A stretch of 64,000 bases of DNA from Diphasiastrum complanatum (Eukaryota; Streptophyta; Lycopodiopsida; Lycopodiales; Lycopodiaceae): assembly GCA_029204225.1 (NCBI GenBank), contig CM055102.1, positions 28,448,969 through 28,512,968 on the forward strand. The letters run 5' to 3'. A program made the position numbers and the translations under genes. Position 1 is the stretch's first letter. Each line of letters starts with the position of its first letter. Under the pieces are notes generated by a model that was not told the DNA's origin, made no database searches, and saw only the letters and a program-made list of their open reading frames with translations. Of this stretch, positions 12,201 through 27,200 are shown piece after piece.

Positions 12201-15200
12201 CAGGCCGGAAATCTTTTGTTGATGTTTTTCGCTGTCTTCGGTGGCAGCTTAAGTCGATAGTTAGTAGCAATATTCCGCTAAACTTAGTGGCCGCTTTCGC
12301 AAAGGAAATTTTTTTTAAGTGAATTTTTTGGCAACAGCTCATTAGACTTAGCCTTAGCAGACACTTACATACCTACATGGTAATGTGACCCATTCACTTG
12401 TTGGTTTTGATTCTCAAGGGGATTACCAGCTGATTATTGGGAAGCAGTTTATGTGTAGCTTGCCGAAGGCGCATCGTGCAGTTCTTTTTGTGTCCAGAGT
12501 GTCTCAGTTGTTGCTTCATTGCTATGATGTTGGTTCCTATACCTCAAGTGATTTATGCTTTATTACAGCAGTATGTTCATTTGGAACCTACATTTCTACC
12601 ACCATTACGTGATGTCAACCATCATATCGACTTGCTTCTTGGTTTCACTCCTTTCTTGTCCTCTTCGGATGCCTAGAGCCGAGCGTGATGATGTCCAGCT
12701 CTAGATTTTTGCACTTTTATGTCAGGGCCTTATTGTTACTAGTCATAGTCCTTTTGGTGCCCTTGTACTCCTTGTTGATAAAAAAGATGGGACCAAACGC
12801 CTTTGCATTGAATATCGAGCCTTGAACAAGTTAACTATTCGAACATAATATCTCATTCCTCATATGGATGACCTCTTTGATCAGCTTGGTACCTCCACGA
12901 TCTTTTTTGAAGTTGATCTTTGTTCCGGATACCATCAGATTAAGATGCACCCTTCTGATGAGTATAAGACTACTTTTTGTACTCACAATGGTCTTTATGA
13001 CTGTCGTACGGTTCCTTTTGGTGTCACTAATGGTCCACCCACATTTCACAATGTCATGAATAATGTTTTGTGTCCCCTTCTTGGTCGTTGTGTTTCCTAA
13101 TCCTCCTAGAGTGGGGTGGCCTCATAACCTTTTGCTCATCATTATCAACATAATTCATCATCATCAACATCATCGCCATCTTTGTTAGATTTCTATGCTC
13201 AGGACCAAATCAATTCAGTAATGAGCATCCTGAAAATTCCTGTCGAAGTTCGAATTCATCGAAGTCCGAAGTCCGACTTTATCGACTTTGACTTCTCCAT
13301 GTATATAATCAAAGTTAAACGACGTCGAAATATCCGACTTACATGCAAATTAGATGTTTAGCAAGTAGAAGATATTTGTAATATATCTTATGAGACTCTC
13401 AATCCAATTAATCAGAATTCTTCCTGTTGCCAGCGTTATCACGCTCAACTATCAAATGCATTTCTAATCGAGAATGGTTTTATTCCAAACTCGGCGGACT
13501 CGAATGTTTACTTCAAGTCAGTGTCGGATTTTTTCATTATCATCACTCTCTATGTAGATGATACATTACTATTCAGTAACAATTTGAATCTAATGAAGGA
13601 TACGAAATGCATGCTGGCCCAGGAGTACAAAATGATTGATATGGGTCCAGCTCGTTATTGTCTCGGAATCGAAATTTTCCGAATTCGACCCAACAGATTG
13701 ATTTTTATCAGCTAGCAAAGATATCTCAGCAACGTACTGGAAAAATATGGAATGACCAACTACAAATTGAGCTACTTTCCACTCGACCCTAGTCTCAAAT
13801 TATCGAAGGAACAATGTCCTCAAACCGAGGCAGAAACGGAGGAAATGAAGCACTATCTATTTCACTCCATCATCGGCTCACTGATGTATGCAATGCTCTG
13901 CACTCGACCAGACCTTGCATACTCGATCAGTTCACTCAGACCTACTTGTACATAGTCTTTATTATTACCAAAGCGGTTGCCAACTACAAAGGCAGTTGTA
14001 ATAAATGTAGCAAATAGCATTTAATGCTAATTAGATATTTAGCAAGTAGAAGATATTTGTAATATATCAATCTTATGAGACTCTCAATTCAATTAATTAG
14101 AATTCTTCCTGTTGCTAGCATTATCACGCTCAACTATCAAGATGAAGTTATCACTTCAAGCAATTGTACTCATTGTTGATATTAATCAGAGTGCAATTTT
14201 TGTCTCACTACTGTATTATTCATTTGCGCTTATCTGAATCATTCATCTTGAATATTTCTGCTGCCAATTGTGGCGCTTCCGATCCTACACCGCCCACTCT
14301 CGCTCAAGCTTCCGCTGCCAGCCATACTCTCGATTTTCGACAATCTTCACCCTCTGAGGCCTCATAAGACGAAGACCCCTCGCTTTCCTCATTTTCGTTG
14401 GCAGAGCTATTGAAGCTGCTCTCTAAATGCTGTTGAGCAGCTTGAGCTTGTGATGATGCAAATTGAGTCACGGGTCCAAGTAGAAATTTGCAGTTATTAG
14501 AAAGTATCCCATATAATAGATTGAAGGTTTGGGAGGTAACATAAATAGTAGATAGTACTAAGCACAATCTTTAGTGAAATTCAAGTAATCAATGATTAAA
14601 TTATGATTTATCAAGATTCAAGGAGCTTGCAAGGCTCAAGCCTACCCGATTGTGCAACAAACTCATGATGCAAGATGGCATATATGTCCTCCTCCTCTTG
14701 TGATAGGAGGTAAATTAGGAACCTTGGCGAGGTTGATCTCGTTAGGGTTTACCTAAAGTTTTCATGGTGATGGAACCAGATTGTTTCCATAGAGGATGCA
14801 ACACATTGGGCAATTGCATGGAAAGGCCTATGATTCCATCTGCTCTTCCACTTGGTCTTTACCTCTTAAATCTTGCAAATTAAGAAATAAATATCATTGA
14901 TTCAAATTGACCAATGATGAAGTTCAAACTTCAAGCTTGAGACTCGAGACGAAATTTGTAAAATGATAACGAAAGAAATCAGAACGTCCGAGGGGTTATA
15001 GTATTCCCAACTTAGTGTAGTGATCTAGTTGTGCACCCATCCTTTTTATAAACTTGTAGAGAAGGCCCATGGTGGATCCGTCTCTATCTGTGAATCGTAG
15101 AACAATGTGGAGTGGTTGCAAGCCAATGACAATGAACCTTGCCTCGTCCGAAAAGGCCGATGTCAAGATGATAGCTCAAATCTCTTGGATCAATCCACTG

Positions 15201-18200
15201 CACTTTAACCACAAGCTAGAAACAACCATTTTTCAGAGGGTGTAGTGTATCTTTAGGATTGCTCCAAGACAACAAATATGAACGCAAACATAAACACATA
15301 GGCTAAACAATCATCAATGCATCAAACGTCAAAGCAAGATCCAAATAAGGCTTAAGCTAGTTTCTAAACCCTAAACCCCAACGCTCAATGCACATGGCCC
15401 CATTGCCTAAACCCAAATTCTAGCATTGAGAATGAGACATCAAGAATGATGAATTAACTTTTAAGATCCAAATTTCAAAGTTCATAGTACATGCGCAAGA
15501 TCTTCGAACCCTCTATAAATTGCGAGGACCTTTGGTTTTTTGGGGACAAACCTCACCAAGAACTGTGCAATATTGCGATGACAAAGTTACGGTATTGTGC
15601 ACGCAAGCTGTGCGTGGTCTCCTAGGTAGCATCAGAGGCTTGCCATACCAAGCGACCAAGTGGTCACGGATCAGCCGGTTGCATAAACGCCTCTCCTGCT
15701 AGTCTAGACCCCTTGCTGGCCCATGGATCACATCTCCTTGTTCCTGGACAACAAACAAACCATCAGACAACAATTTATTACCATCATGTAAAACCTTTTT
15801 AAATCTAGAAACATGAAAAACAAGATGCACTTTACAAGTTTCAGGCAACGCTAAGTTATAAGAAACATCACTTATACTTTTGACAATTTTCCAGGGTCCA
15901 CAATAATGCGGAGTTAACTTCAACATTTGCCTATCTTGAGGGTCTTAGAGTCCCTAGGTACTTTGGAGAAACACCTTATCTCTTATCTGTTAGCGATACT
16001 CGACTTATTGAAAGTTTTTGGACAACAGTTATGACCGAACTTGAAGTCCAATTCAAAATGAGTAACATGGAGCATCTTGAAACGGATGGCCAAATTGAGA
16101 GACTTAACCAAACCTTGGTTGGTAGGTTGAGGGTATTTGCTGAGGGTAATCAAACTCAAGGGGAGAAATATTTGCCACTGTTGGAGTTTGCTTACAATGA
16201 TAAAAAGAATGTACATACAAAAGTTAGCCCTTTCAAGTTTAACTCTGGTTTAAGGCCGGCAAGCCCTGTTACAATAGGAATTCCTCAAAAAGTGCCTAGT
16301 GTGGCTAGTTTTCTAACTCAAATCAGTTTAATGCTTGAGCTGGCTAAGAGAAATGTGAGGCAAGCGATGGATCGAGCTAAGACATTTGCTTATCATAATC
16401 GTACGCTGAGCCATGAAATCTGAATACATGCTCGATAAACAAGCTAGCTAATCTAGACGCATCAATCTTTTCACTCGTTGGAATAAAATGATCCATCTTC
16501 GTGAATCTGTCAACCACAAAAAGTTACATAGGATCTGCTCATATGTCTTATCCACACCAAGATGATCGACACTAGGGTTATCATCACTATGAGAAAATCA
16601 GGAACAATCTACTTGTTTACTTGAATAATTTTGAAATTCGTTCTTAAATTTGTTTTAAAGGTCGCATTTTCCTACTTGGGGCTAATGAATGCTAATTTGT
16701 TTGGCAGGAGGGTGAAAGTTGTCTCCTTGCTGCTGCAGTATCACTTTGCAATCCTTTTGATTTGGTGATTGCTGATGAAGATTTTCGAAAGGGTTTTAAT
16801 AATGTTTATGACAAAAGTCTAGCAAAAGGTCTCCGCAATATTTTAAAGAGGTAAGCCTTGAGTATAACTAGGTCCACTTCGGTGCATCTAAAGTTCAATT
16901 TAGATAGTTTTTTGGAGCATAATTACTAGTTGGTACACTAGAGAATTCATTTTTTTGTCTTTCACTAACATGATAGAGACCCATCATTTGTGGCAATGCC
17001 CAAATATGCAAATTCCTCTGCATCAAATTAACAATTTCGTAGAAGCAATATGCTTAGCACATGAATCACTACATCTAAGAAAGAAGAAGATTGTAATTAA
17101 AGGCTTTTTCTTATGTGCTTTGATAATTATCCAGGGAATTGGCGTGTGTAAAAAAAAGCGTACTGCATGTCGATTTTCTTGTTTTTAAACCAAGTCATAT
17201 GAATCCACCATCAATTGACCTTTTTTTCTTCACTGATATGCTTGTATGAAGATGTCCTTTTGCCTTTCCTCCAATTGAATCTGACTATTCCAATCTGGCT
17301 GATTCATCCAATTCAAACCTAGTCGAATCGGTCATGCTGCCTTCGAACTGGTGGGTCGAGAACCAGTTTGAACTGGATTGAACCAATTTTTTTTTGTTGA
17401 TTTTCTAGGGTTTTTGAGTGAAAGGCCATTAGTAATGCCAAAAAAAACAATTGTAAAACAATTTACTATTCTGACATTTTGATTTCTTACAGAGTCCATA
17501 CAACTGGATTCAACTAGTTTAAGTTGAATGATGATATTTAGAGTTTAGAAGTGGATTGTTTGCTATCATAATTCACCATCTTGGCTATTGATTCTTCAGA
17601 CTGCTCTCAAGTCTCATATGATTCTTGACACCTATGGCATGTAGGAGTTAGGCTGGTGGACTAGGGACCTAGGTTTTGTGTTAAATCTTTCTTGCTCAAT
17701 TATTATTAAATTATTTGCATTAAAGTATGTTGTATCCTCTCTCTCTCTCTCTCTCTCTCTCTATCGTTTCAACTTTCACAAGAGTCACAGGACAGCGCCA
17801 AACCTCCTAGTCCAACTTGCTACTTCATAAATCATTAAAACTTAGCAGACCATAAAATCAATTGATAAAACTTCAAATACAAATTACAAGTAACAATCCT
17901 CAAGGGTCAAAATTCAAATCATTGTAAAACATAGAAACTGATGGTCAATGATGATATGAATCATATGATCAGTAATAATAAATGTCATCATGTCATCATG
18001 TGCACATAAATCTCATTAGAGTCAAGAGTCGAGGGTCAACTATTAGGAGTTAGGGCTTAGAAGACTAAAGTTTCAACTTTCAAGTAAGAACTGAGTATCC
18101 ACTATCTAGAAACTAGATTGTAGATACTAGTAAAACCTATCAACAACTAAGCCCAAGCGCCTACATCTCCTAGCTTTGAGCCCAAAAAGTAGGTGTTGCC

Positions 18201-21200
18201 AAGTCTTGTGTATGTATGCTCCTTTTGAGTATTAGGGATGATGTCCTCGTCAGAATCCAGATAGAGTGACAAATTTGGAGGCAGGATTCTCATCATCCCC
18301 ATCCTCATTCTCATCCTCATCATCACTTTCAAACCCCTCCTCCACATACTCCTGTTAGAAAATCGACTTGCCCATACAAGTAACCCAAGACAAGATTCCT
18401 ATTGTTGTTAGACAATAGTCATACACATGAGAGAGAACAACAATGATGAAGAGATGTACTCCAATTATGTCCCATTACAAATGAGGTAGGGCGCCAGCCT
18501 ACATATATACTTTCTCTAAACTATGTGTAAGGTAAAAAGCATAAAGCAAATAGCAAAAGACAAAAAGCTAATTGCTATAATTACTACCTATATTGGGTAA
18601 ACACCCAAGATGAATTTCTAAGTTGGCCTTCCATTAGTATGCTTGTTGGTAGCCACTTCTGGAGCTTCAACAACACCACGATCACTGATTGTCTTCCCCT
18701 ACCATCTCTTTTGTTTCATGTAGAGTTTCCTTTCCCTGTGAGTTAACCCTTCCATTTTGTGAGGAACCTTGTTCTGATTACTCTTGTAAATCCCTTCTTC
18801 ACCTTGTACCTGATTGCAAACAATTCCTAGTTGTATTGCCGAGCCTTACTCCTGAGACCTCGTTCAGCATGCATCAAGGTTCTTTCCCTTCCCGAACCTC
18901 AGTGATCTCCTATTACAAGACACAACTATTGCATCCTAGCAATCTGTGTATTTCCATGCTTCCTTGCATGTAATTATCCTCAACTTGCATGTGATAAACT
19001 CCCACCTGTATGTGATTGTCTTGTTGTACTTTCAATTGTATGCAAAGAGCTCCAATTTGGCCTTTATTTGGCCCCCAAAACCCTCCTCTAGCCAAAGTTA
19101 GGCCCTTCCCCTAGAAAATGAGCTCAAAAAATGAACTATTTCTTCTTTCTGAAGATATTTTGGCCTTCAAGTCGAAATTAACCAGTCGGACCCTTTCATG
19201 CATTTCATGATGAAGATTTTTATTGAAAAGGCCCAATGGCCCTTGAACTCCATTCAGCCCACTTGAGGCCTTGTTAGCTTCATCCAACGACCGATTTCGA
19301 TCTATTGGCCCATCGTCGTAGCATCTTCCACCGCATATCAAATAGAAGCCCGATCTAACGGTCTTCCTTGCTCTCCTGCGCTGAACTGGGGTCTTCCATG
19401 CGCTGACACAATAGCCTTCTCCTCCTCAGCGCGTGCGATGGCCCACAGGCCTCCTCTTCTCCTTCATTCTCCAAGCTTTTCCAGGTTCTCTCCAGCTATG
19501 GTTTCAAGTGTTGATTGATCCAACACTGTCAATCTCCATGGCCAGCCGCGGCCTCCTGGATGTTAACTCGCGCTGCCAGGGCGCCCTCCCATAGCCATTC
19601 ACAGATCCTAATAAGCTTATGTATGAAGAGATATCCAAGGTTTTTCCTCCTGAAACCCTGGCCTTCAATTTGCCTACCTGAGAAAGCTTGATCCAATGCC
19701 ACAATCTGTCAGCAGCTGTCCACGGCCCTCAGGCACCCTTTCTATCACACCTGGGTGCCCCTCTGTAGCCTTTTACAGATCCAGATTCCGTTCTCTATTG
19801 AAACAGAACAATGGTTTTTGCCTGAAAAACCCTAGCTCAAACAAAACCTCCATAGCTCAGAGATGAACTACTCTTCTGTTCCTTCATGGCTGTCAATGAC
19901 CTCATGCATACATGATCTAGCTGCTCCAGCGCCCTACTGTAGCCTTTCACAGTAGCAAAAAACAACCTCCTACAGTGCAAGATCCGCTTGTTTCTCCACC
20001 AAAACCTTGGTTGACAGTTTCAACCTTTCTTGCATGCTTTTGGAGCTGTTTTTGATTAAAATACTGAGAACACAATTGCTATGGTTGCCCTGTCTGTCCA
20101 ACCACCGTTGTCAGCTCTTCCCGGCACCAAAACGTTCTTCAATTCACTGAGAATTACTTCCGTTGTCAAACAAGTCCGGCGATCTCAGCCTGTAATCCAG
20201 CTTCAACAATCAATCTGCAGTTCTGGCAGCGATCCAACAGGCAGTAGCCAGATTCCAACAATATGATCAGTAAACCTGCAGGGAACAATAGCACTCTGAC
20301 AAGCAGCCTTCCAGTGATTTGTCCTCCAGCAAACAACCAGCAGCAATGATCTTCACAGAATTTCACCAAGATCTTCCCACGGATCCACGTTGTCCTCCTA
20401 GCAACGTTTACTCCATGCTTTGCTGTCCTACAGCAACCTGAAATATGAGGGAGATTCCATAATCTCCTCTTGCAGCTCAGTTTTTTTCCTTGTACACCAG
20501 ATCTTCTTCCACAAAGCTGCCACCATTGTAGTTGAAGATCAAACTTGAAAGCTGGCTAGGGACACCACCTGCATCTGTTTTTCTCCTTAAAGATGATGGC
20601 CAAATCAATTCCTTGTGAATTGATTTCGTTCATTGGAGTACCTCTTTGCTCTCTCGAATCTTGAACCACTCTCTGATACCATGTTAGAACACCGACTTGC
20701 TCATATAAGTATTCCTATTGTTGTTAGACAATAGTCATACACATGAGAGAGAACAACAATGATGAAGAGACGTACTCCAACTATGTCCCATTACAAATGA
20801 GGTAGGGCGCCACCCTACATATATACTTTCCCTAACCTATGTGTAAGGTAAAAAGCATAAAGCAAATAGCAAAAGACAAAAAGCTAATTGCTATAATTGC
20901 TACCTATTGGGTAGACACCCAAGATGAATTTCTAAGTGATAAAATCAAATCCTATTCTAGTAGTAGTGTGCCCACCTACATGTATGACAAAAAACAAATT
21001 TACTATAAATAGTAATGGCCCCTGTAATAGCACGTAGGCATGGCCAAACTAACACTAATTAATACTAAATGATAACATTAGGGGTACTAATGTAAACATT
21101 AACTCTAACAACTCCTCCATTGAGGACTGTGAATTTGATGATGCTTAGACTCATCATCGGAGTCATGAGCATGTCTACCAACGTTTGGATACCTAGTTTG

Positions 21201-24200
21201 AACCGGCGGTCTGAACCGCCCGATTCGATGGTACGAACTGTGTTCGAATCGGACTGGCCAGGCTCGAACCATCAAACCATTCAAACTGGTTTTAGGGTTT
21301 TTGTAATTTATTGAAATTTGACTCTTTTTGAGGATGGGGATTCATATTGCATAAACTTAGTAATAAGTATCAAGCTAAGTTGGGGATCTTTGTAAAGCTA
21401 GTTTGATGCATCAATTGTTGTGCAAAAAGTTTAAAGGACTGAGGATAGAAAAGTGAATCGTGATTGAAATTTGAGAAATTCTTCTATCATCCATGAAACT
21501 TCTCTTTGTGATGCTATTAGCTATCTCCTCTAGAGCTCAAATGACAAATAGTCCTCCAAAAGAGCACTCAATAACAGCCTACTACTATATTTATCGATGG
21601 CCCTTTTCATCACAAGAGCCAGAAACTTTTTATAGAACTTTACTTGTGGGTAGCTGAACTTTCAACTCTGGCTTTGTGAAAGTTGAAATAAAAGGATGAC
21701 CAAGTTTCAACTTTACTAATGATAATTGAAGGCTATGTAGTATGTAGTATGCTCTTCGTGTCAGTGGCCACATCATATCATTATTCATAGAATAAGTGTC
21801 TAGACTCTAGATCATAGAATCTAGATTCCAGATGCCTTATGCAACATGTATTGTTGATCATTGATTACAATTTACAACTTATAAATAACAAGTTAGCAAT
21901 TTATACAAAAATAAAAGCAAATGAATACAATTTCAAATTACTCATGAATGATGAACTTTGAAGTCACAAGTGACTTGTGAGTCGTTAGGCTCATGACATG
22001 ATTTTTTGGGTTTGAAGTCTGGACATTCAAGAAACAATAAGATAATCATGATTCAAATTTCATAATATCATATAGTGAAGTTAGTGAAATGTGATCACAA
22101 CTCACAACCGAGTTGGGATAAGTGACAATCAGAGTATATACTTCATACAATCATCAATGCCTGAATGCTAAATAGTCACTAAAGTGAGCACTCTAGCATC
22201 TAGTCTACTGTCTACCACTCCTAGAGGCTAGTAAACTGCATAGTGCAAAGTCTAATATAGATCTATGCTCGTCTCCTAGTCCTCCTTGGAAGCTGTCGTG
22301 TAGCACCACTAGGCTCCTCCTCATCATCACCAGAGTCATCATCATCATCATCATCACTTGAGGAACCATCATCCTTGGACTCTTCCTCAATGTACTCCTC
22401 CTTAGATGTATCTTCATCGGAGGACCTGATAAGCTCTTCTTCCTCAGTGGGAGATGGGCTAGAAGCATGCCTTCCACCCCTCCTGCATGCATGTGATGCT
22501 GAAGCCCACATGGTAGGTCCTGCAAAAAAGATATGGCCAATGGCAATGGTTACAATCTACAAGTCATAGCTTCGAAATTCAAACTTCCAACTTGGCACTT
22601 CCGCACTTGCCACTTACAAGTCGTTCCACTGTAGTATGTACATTACTTATAGGCTATAGTGGCTAGCCTAAAAGCAGTAGACTACAATATACTACTTAAT
22701 TTATTTGGAACTTTGAAGTTTTAAGTTGACATTTGTGGGGCCTTAAGCAATGGAGATAAAGCTGCAGTCAGTAGGGCCTCCTGGTGTAGGAAGGCATAAA
22801 TATCCTCCTCCTGTGATCTCGGTGGCAAAATACGTGCCACGTCAATCTCATTGGGATTCCCTGCAAAATTCAATGGAAATTTCAAGCATTAGGAGTCGCG
22901 ACTAATCATTTCAAGTTTCAACTATCAAGAGCCAACTTCCAAGAGCTTGGAGCCTGTCAAAGTCTAAATACAAATTACAACCTATTATCGTGTAGTATGT
23001 ACAAAATTCAAATTAGCAATTTGCAGTTTAAACTTTACCAGCAACCTTAAAGCAATTGCCTAGTTGATGTCTCTATATAAGGTAACACCTATTTGTAGCA
23101 AAACTTATGCTCTAAAGTTAGTGAGTGCAAGTTGGGTCCAAGGGACCAAGTTGGCATGCCATGTGGCATGAGACTCTAGTGGGAGGTGACACCTCACTAG
23201 TTACTATCTATGTAGAGGATTGATCCTCAAGGAGGCCCACACCCTCCCATCTCTCTAATCAAGCATTTTGAGTTCCTACTTTTGCTTTCTTGAGGTGCTT
23301 AAGATTTCCATGGCTTAAAATGCTTCCATAGCTAATTTCTTTCAAGCTTTCATTCTATGCATCTGTTATTGAGGTTAAGGCACTTCATAGATAGACCTAA
23401 AAGTTCATCATGGTATGAGAGCAGGTTGTTTAGCCTGTGATTTGTGAAACTTTGGAAACTTGTAGAGCCATTTTCCTTTTTCTGATTGAGGAGTTTAACT
23501 ACAAAGTGGGAGAACGTTTTGTTGGGTAATTAGTTTTCAGAACAGGAAGCATAGTTGGACTACTGGTGATAGGAGCACAACCATATCAAACTTTTTGGAT
23601 TCTGACAAATTTTCCAACAGTTGAACAGAGCAGCGTGTGGAGAAGTAAGGTGCACTTTTGTAGGGAGATTTGATCAAGGTGCTGAGTGGATCTTGTGCAA
23701 GGCATAGCAGGGCCATACTGTGAAGCAAAGACAAAAGCAAAAGTTGTTGGGTATTAGTCAAGTGGCATACCCTAGTTTGGGTGAAGCCCAAGTTTCCTGA
23801 AGCATCTCAATTCTTGAGTATTCTTCTAGATTCTCTTCTGTTTGATTGAAGAATCAATCATGGCTGGCCTAAGTTAGAAGTACTCAATAAGTCAAGCAGA
23901 TGGAACTAATCATAGGGTGTGGAAGTTTAAGATGCTGAACATTCTCATGGACAGTCATAGGTTCTGAGCCTATTCCAGATTCTGAAGATGAATTGAAGGA
24001 CTATATCAAGAGGGGATCAAAGGCACATCGGATTATCAACCTTTCTATGAAGGATAACATCATCCCTCACATAAGGGGTGGCATAGGACCCTCGAGAGGC
24101 CTGGAAGAGATTGAGGTCCATGTATAAGATTGTCAATACGGCTAGGGTCCTCTATTTGCAGAATAGACTATGTACAATCAGGATGGACTCTATTGATTCA

Positions 24201-27200
24201 AATGTTGATCACATTACGAAGATGAAGGATCTTCAGGATCAACTTGTTGCAGCTGGAGAGTGCATCCATGATAGTGACAGAGTTTGTATAGCTTTGAATA
24301 GCTGTCACGGCTATCTCATGAGTCTCTCAGTAAGGGAGAGACTTCCCTCATTTCATGAGTTATGTAGCCTGCTCATGCATGAAGAAGTGAGGAGGAAGAA
24401 CCTTTCTGAAAGGGAAGGTAATGATGAGGAGCATTTGCTTCAACAAAGAAGAAGCAGACCAAAGGCAAGAAAAAGGGCAAATTCAACGCTGGTAATTCAT
24501 CTCTTGGTCAACAAATGGGTCAAATGCAAGTTGTAGATTCTCAAAGTTTAGGTTCTTTATCTACACCTAAAAGAAAGGGTATTTGCAACTATTGCAGTAA
24601 ATATAGGGATTTTGCTTTTGAATGTCGTAAGAAGTAGAGTGAGCAAAAGAAAGGCACGAAGCAAACTGGTCACTTTGTTGAGAAGGATGCAAACAACAAT
24701 AATGAAGTCAATGGACGGTTTGAACTCTTTACTGTTGCATTGGCAACTCAGGCCACGAGTTCTGGTTGGTACATAGATTTTGGCACCTCGAAACACACGA
24801 CTCCACATTGAAAGTGGTCAGTTCTTTCGAAAAAATAAATTGTGGACATTGTGTGCGCCTTGGGAGCAACACATCAGGTCAAAGGCAAGGGCAATGTACC
24901 CGTGAAGCTTCCTTTAGGAGAAGTTAAGGTAATAAAGAATGTGCTATTTGTACCAGGGTTAGCCAAGAACCTGCTTTCAGTTGGGGCTATTACTAATCAA
25001 AATATCACTCAGTAGTGTTTGATGAATGTACTTGTTTAGTAAAGGACAATGAGCATAATCAAAAGATTATTGCCAAAGGATTGTAGGAGGGTGGTCTTTA
25101 TAGGTTGCATACTAGTATCCCAGAGCCAATGCTGCTATGAGTACTGATTAAGATAAGTTATGGCATGAGAGATATGGCCACCTAAGTTATCAAAGCCTAT
25201 AGGTCCTAAAGAAACATGATGTGGTAATTGGTTTACGCTCTATCAAGTTATGTAATATCGTTGTGAAGCATGTGCACTTGGAAAACAACAAAGAAAGAAG
25301 TTTCCTAAGAATGAAGCTGTTAGGGCAAAGCAAGTGCTTGAGATTGTACACTCAGATTTGTGTGGACCTATCCAAACTAGATCTGCAGGGGGGGGTTTCT
25401 ACTTCATGACCTTCATCGATGACTTTTCACTGAAGGTATGGGTTTATTTTTTGAAGCAAAAATCTGAGGCAATCAAGTACTTCAAAATCTTTAAGGGCTT
25501 TGGTTGAAACTCAAACAGGCAATAAGGTAAAGGTACTCAGATCAGACAAAGGTGGTGAGTACATATCAAAAGAGTTTATTGGTCTGTGTAACTCAAGTGG
25601 AATCAAGCGTCAGTTTGCTACTCTAGGTACTCCTCGACAAACTGGTGTTGCTGAAAGGAAGAACATGTCCATAGTTGAGTGTGCATGCAACATGCACAAG
25701 GCTAAGGCATTGCCAAACTCTTTCTGGGCTGAAGCTCTGTATACTGCTGTTTTTAATTGAACTTGAGCCCTATGAAAGCGGTGGAGGAAATTACATTGGA
25801 GGAGGCATATAGTAGCAATAAACCAAAGATGGGACTACTTCGGGTATTTAGATGTACCGCTTATGCACACATACCCAAGGATGACAAGAAGAAGCTAGAT
25901 GCAAAATTTGCCAGTTGCATATTCTTGGGTTACAATGAGGAAGCAAAGGCGTACATATTGTACAAACTTGAGACTAGAAAGAAGATTCTGAGTAGAGATG
26001 TTGCCTTTGATGAAGACCATGCACCTCAGGTGGAGGAGCATGAGAACAATGGTAAGAGTACAATATTGATTCGAGTAAGCAGGTCTCAAAGGAGCCCATT
26101 TAGGAGACTTTTTAGCCCCAACAACAAGAGCAAGTGCATGTTGAACAAGTGGAGGCAGAAAGGGCAAAGAGGGCTAGAGAGACACCTTGGGATACATGGT
26201 CACCATCAACTTCACTCCCCCTCCCAAGAGCTTACCAAGGTGGTATTGGCAAATAGTGAAATATGGAGGGCTCAGGGATGATGGAGGAAGGTGAATGTAG
26301 TAGGGAAGGTGCTAGGAGATCTTACATGAATGAAGTCAATGCAGTGAGAAAGTCGGGAGACCAACTTCACACTTATGTCATTGTTACGAGCACGTGACCA
26401 GTGCCGAACCCTAGAGAACACAGAAGGTCAGATACCACAGTCAGGGTCGTGTCCAACGTACACGACCAAGAGGGCAAGACAGTGTGAGTAGTGTGCCCCA
26501 GCACGGTCCATAGCCATGGCGGGCCTAACACAGTCTAGGGACCCTGTCAGCAGGACAGGGTCCCCGGTTGGGTCCCGACATGCAGTCGGCCACGTCAGTG
26601 CCACGTGGCCGACACTTGGCAGTATGCATGCTACCAGTCCTCACACTGGGCTAGGAGGGGCTTACTCTATATCAGGGAGTAGGCAAGGTTGGGTGGATCA
26701 GTTAGTGTTTGCCCTATTGTGGTGTTAGGACTTATTACACTGGTATCAGAGCCATCTCCATCTTTGGGAGCTTAGTAGCAACAATAGAGAAAGCTATCAG
26801 AAGATAGGAAATATTTCTCAGATTCCGAGAAAGAAATAGAGGAGGAGAATCGCTGTAGGAGCAGCTTTCAAACTCTTGATTTTTGCTGACAGTAGTAGGA
26901 TGTACAATTCCTTGTATAGGGTCAACGCTGGACAGGGAAGAGAAAGGGTGGAGATTCATCCCTGTTTTTAGAGATTTTTCAGAAGTTTGAGCCTCAGACT
27001 TTCTTGCTACAGATCAACGAGCAGGGTGCCATCGAAAATCCAGAATTTGGAAGTGTTTTTTGGCTTCAAATTTGGTTTTTTGGGACCAACTCAGATGCTG
27101 TTAGATCAGCGAGGGTAGGCAGCTATCAATCTCAGAGAGTTTTGCACTTATTTGGGTCCTTTGCCTCGTCTTTTGGAGCCCCACGTCTGCAATTAGATCA

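Noticed and set aside
15361..15380. Interstitial telomere repeat (two aaaccct-like units)
   Set aside because: Two units are expected by chance in AT-rich DNA.
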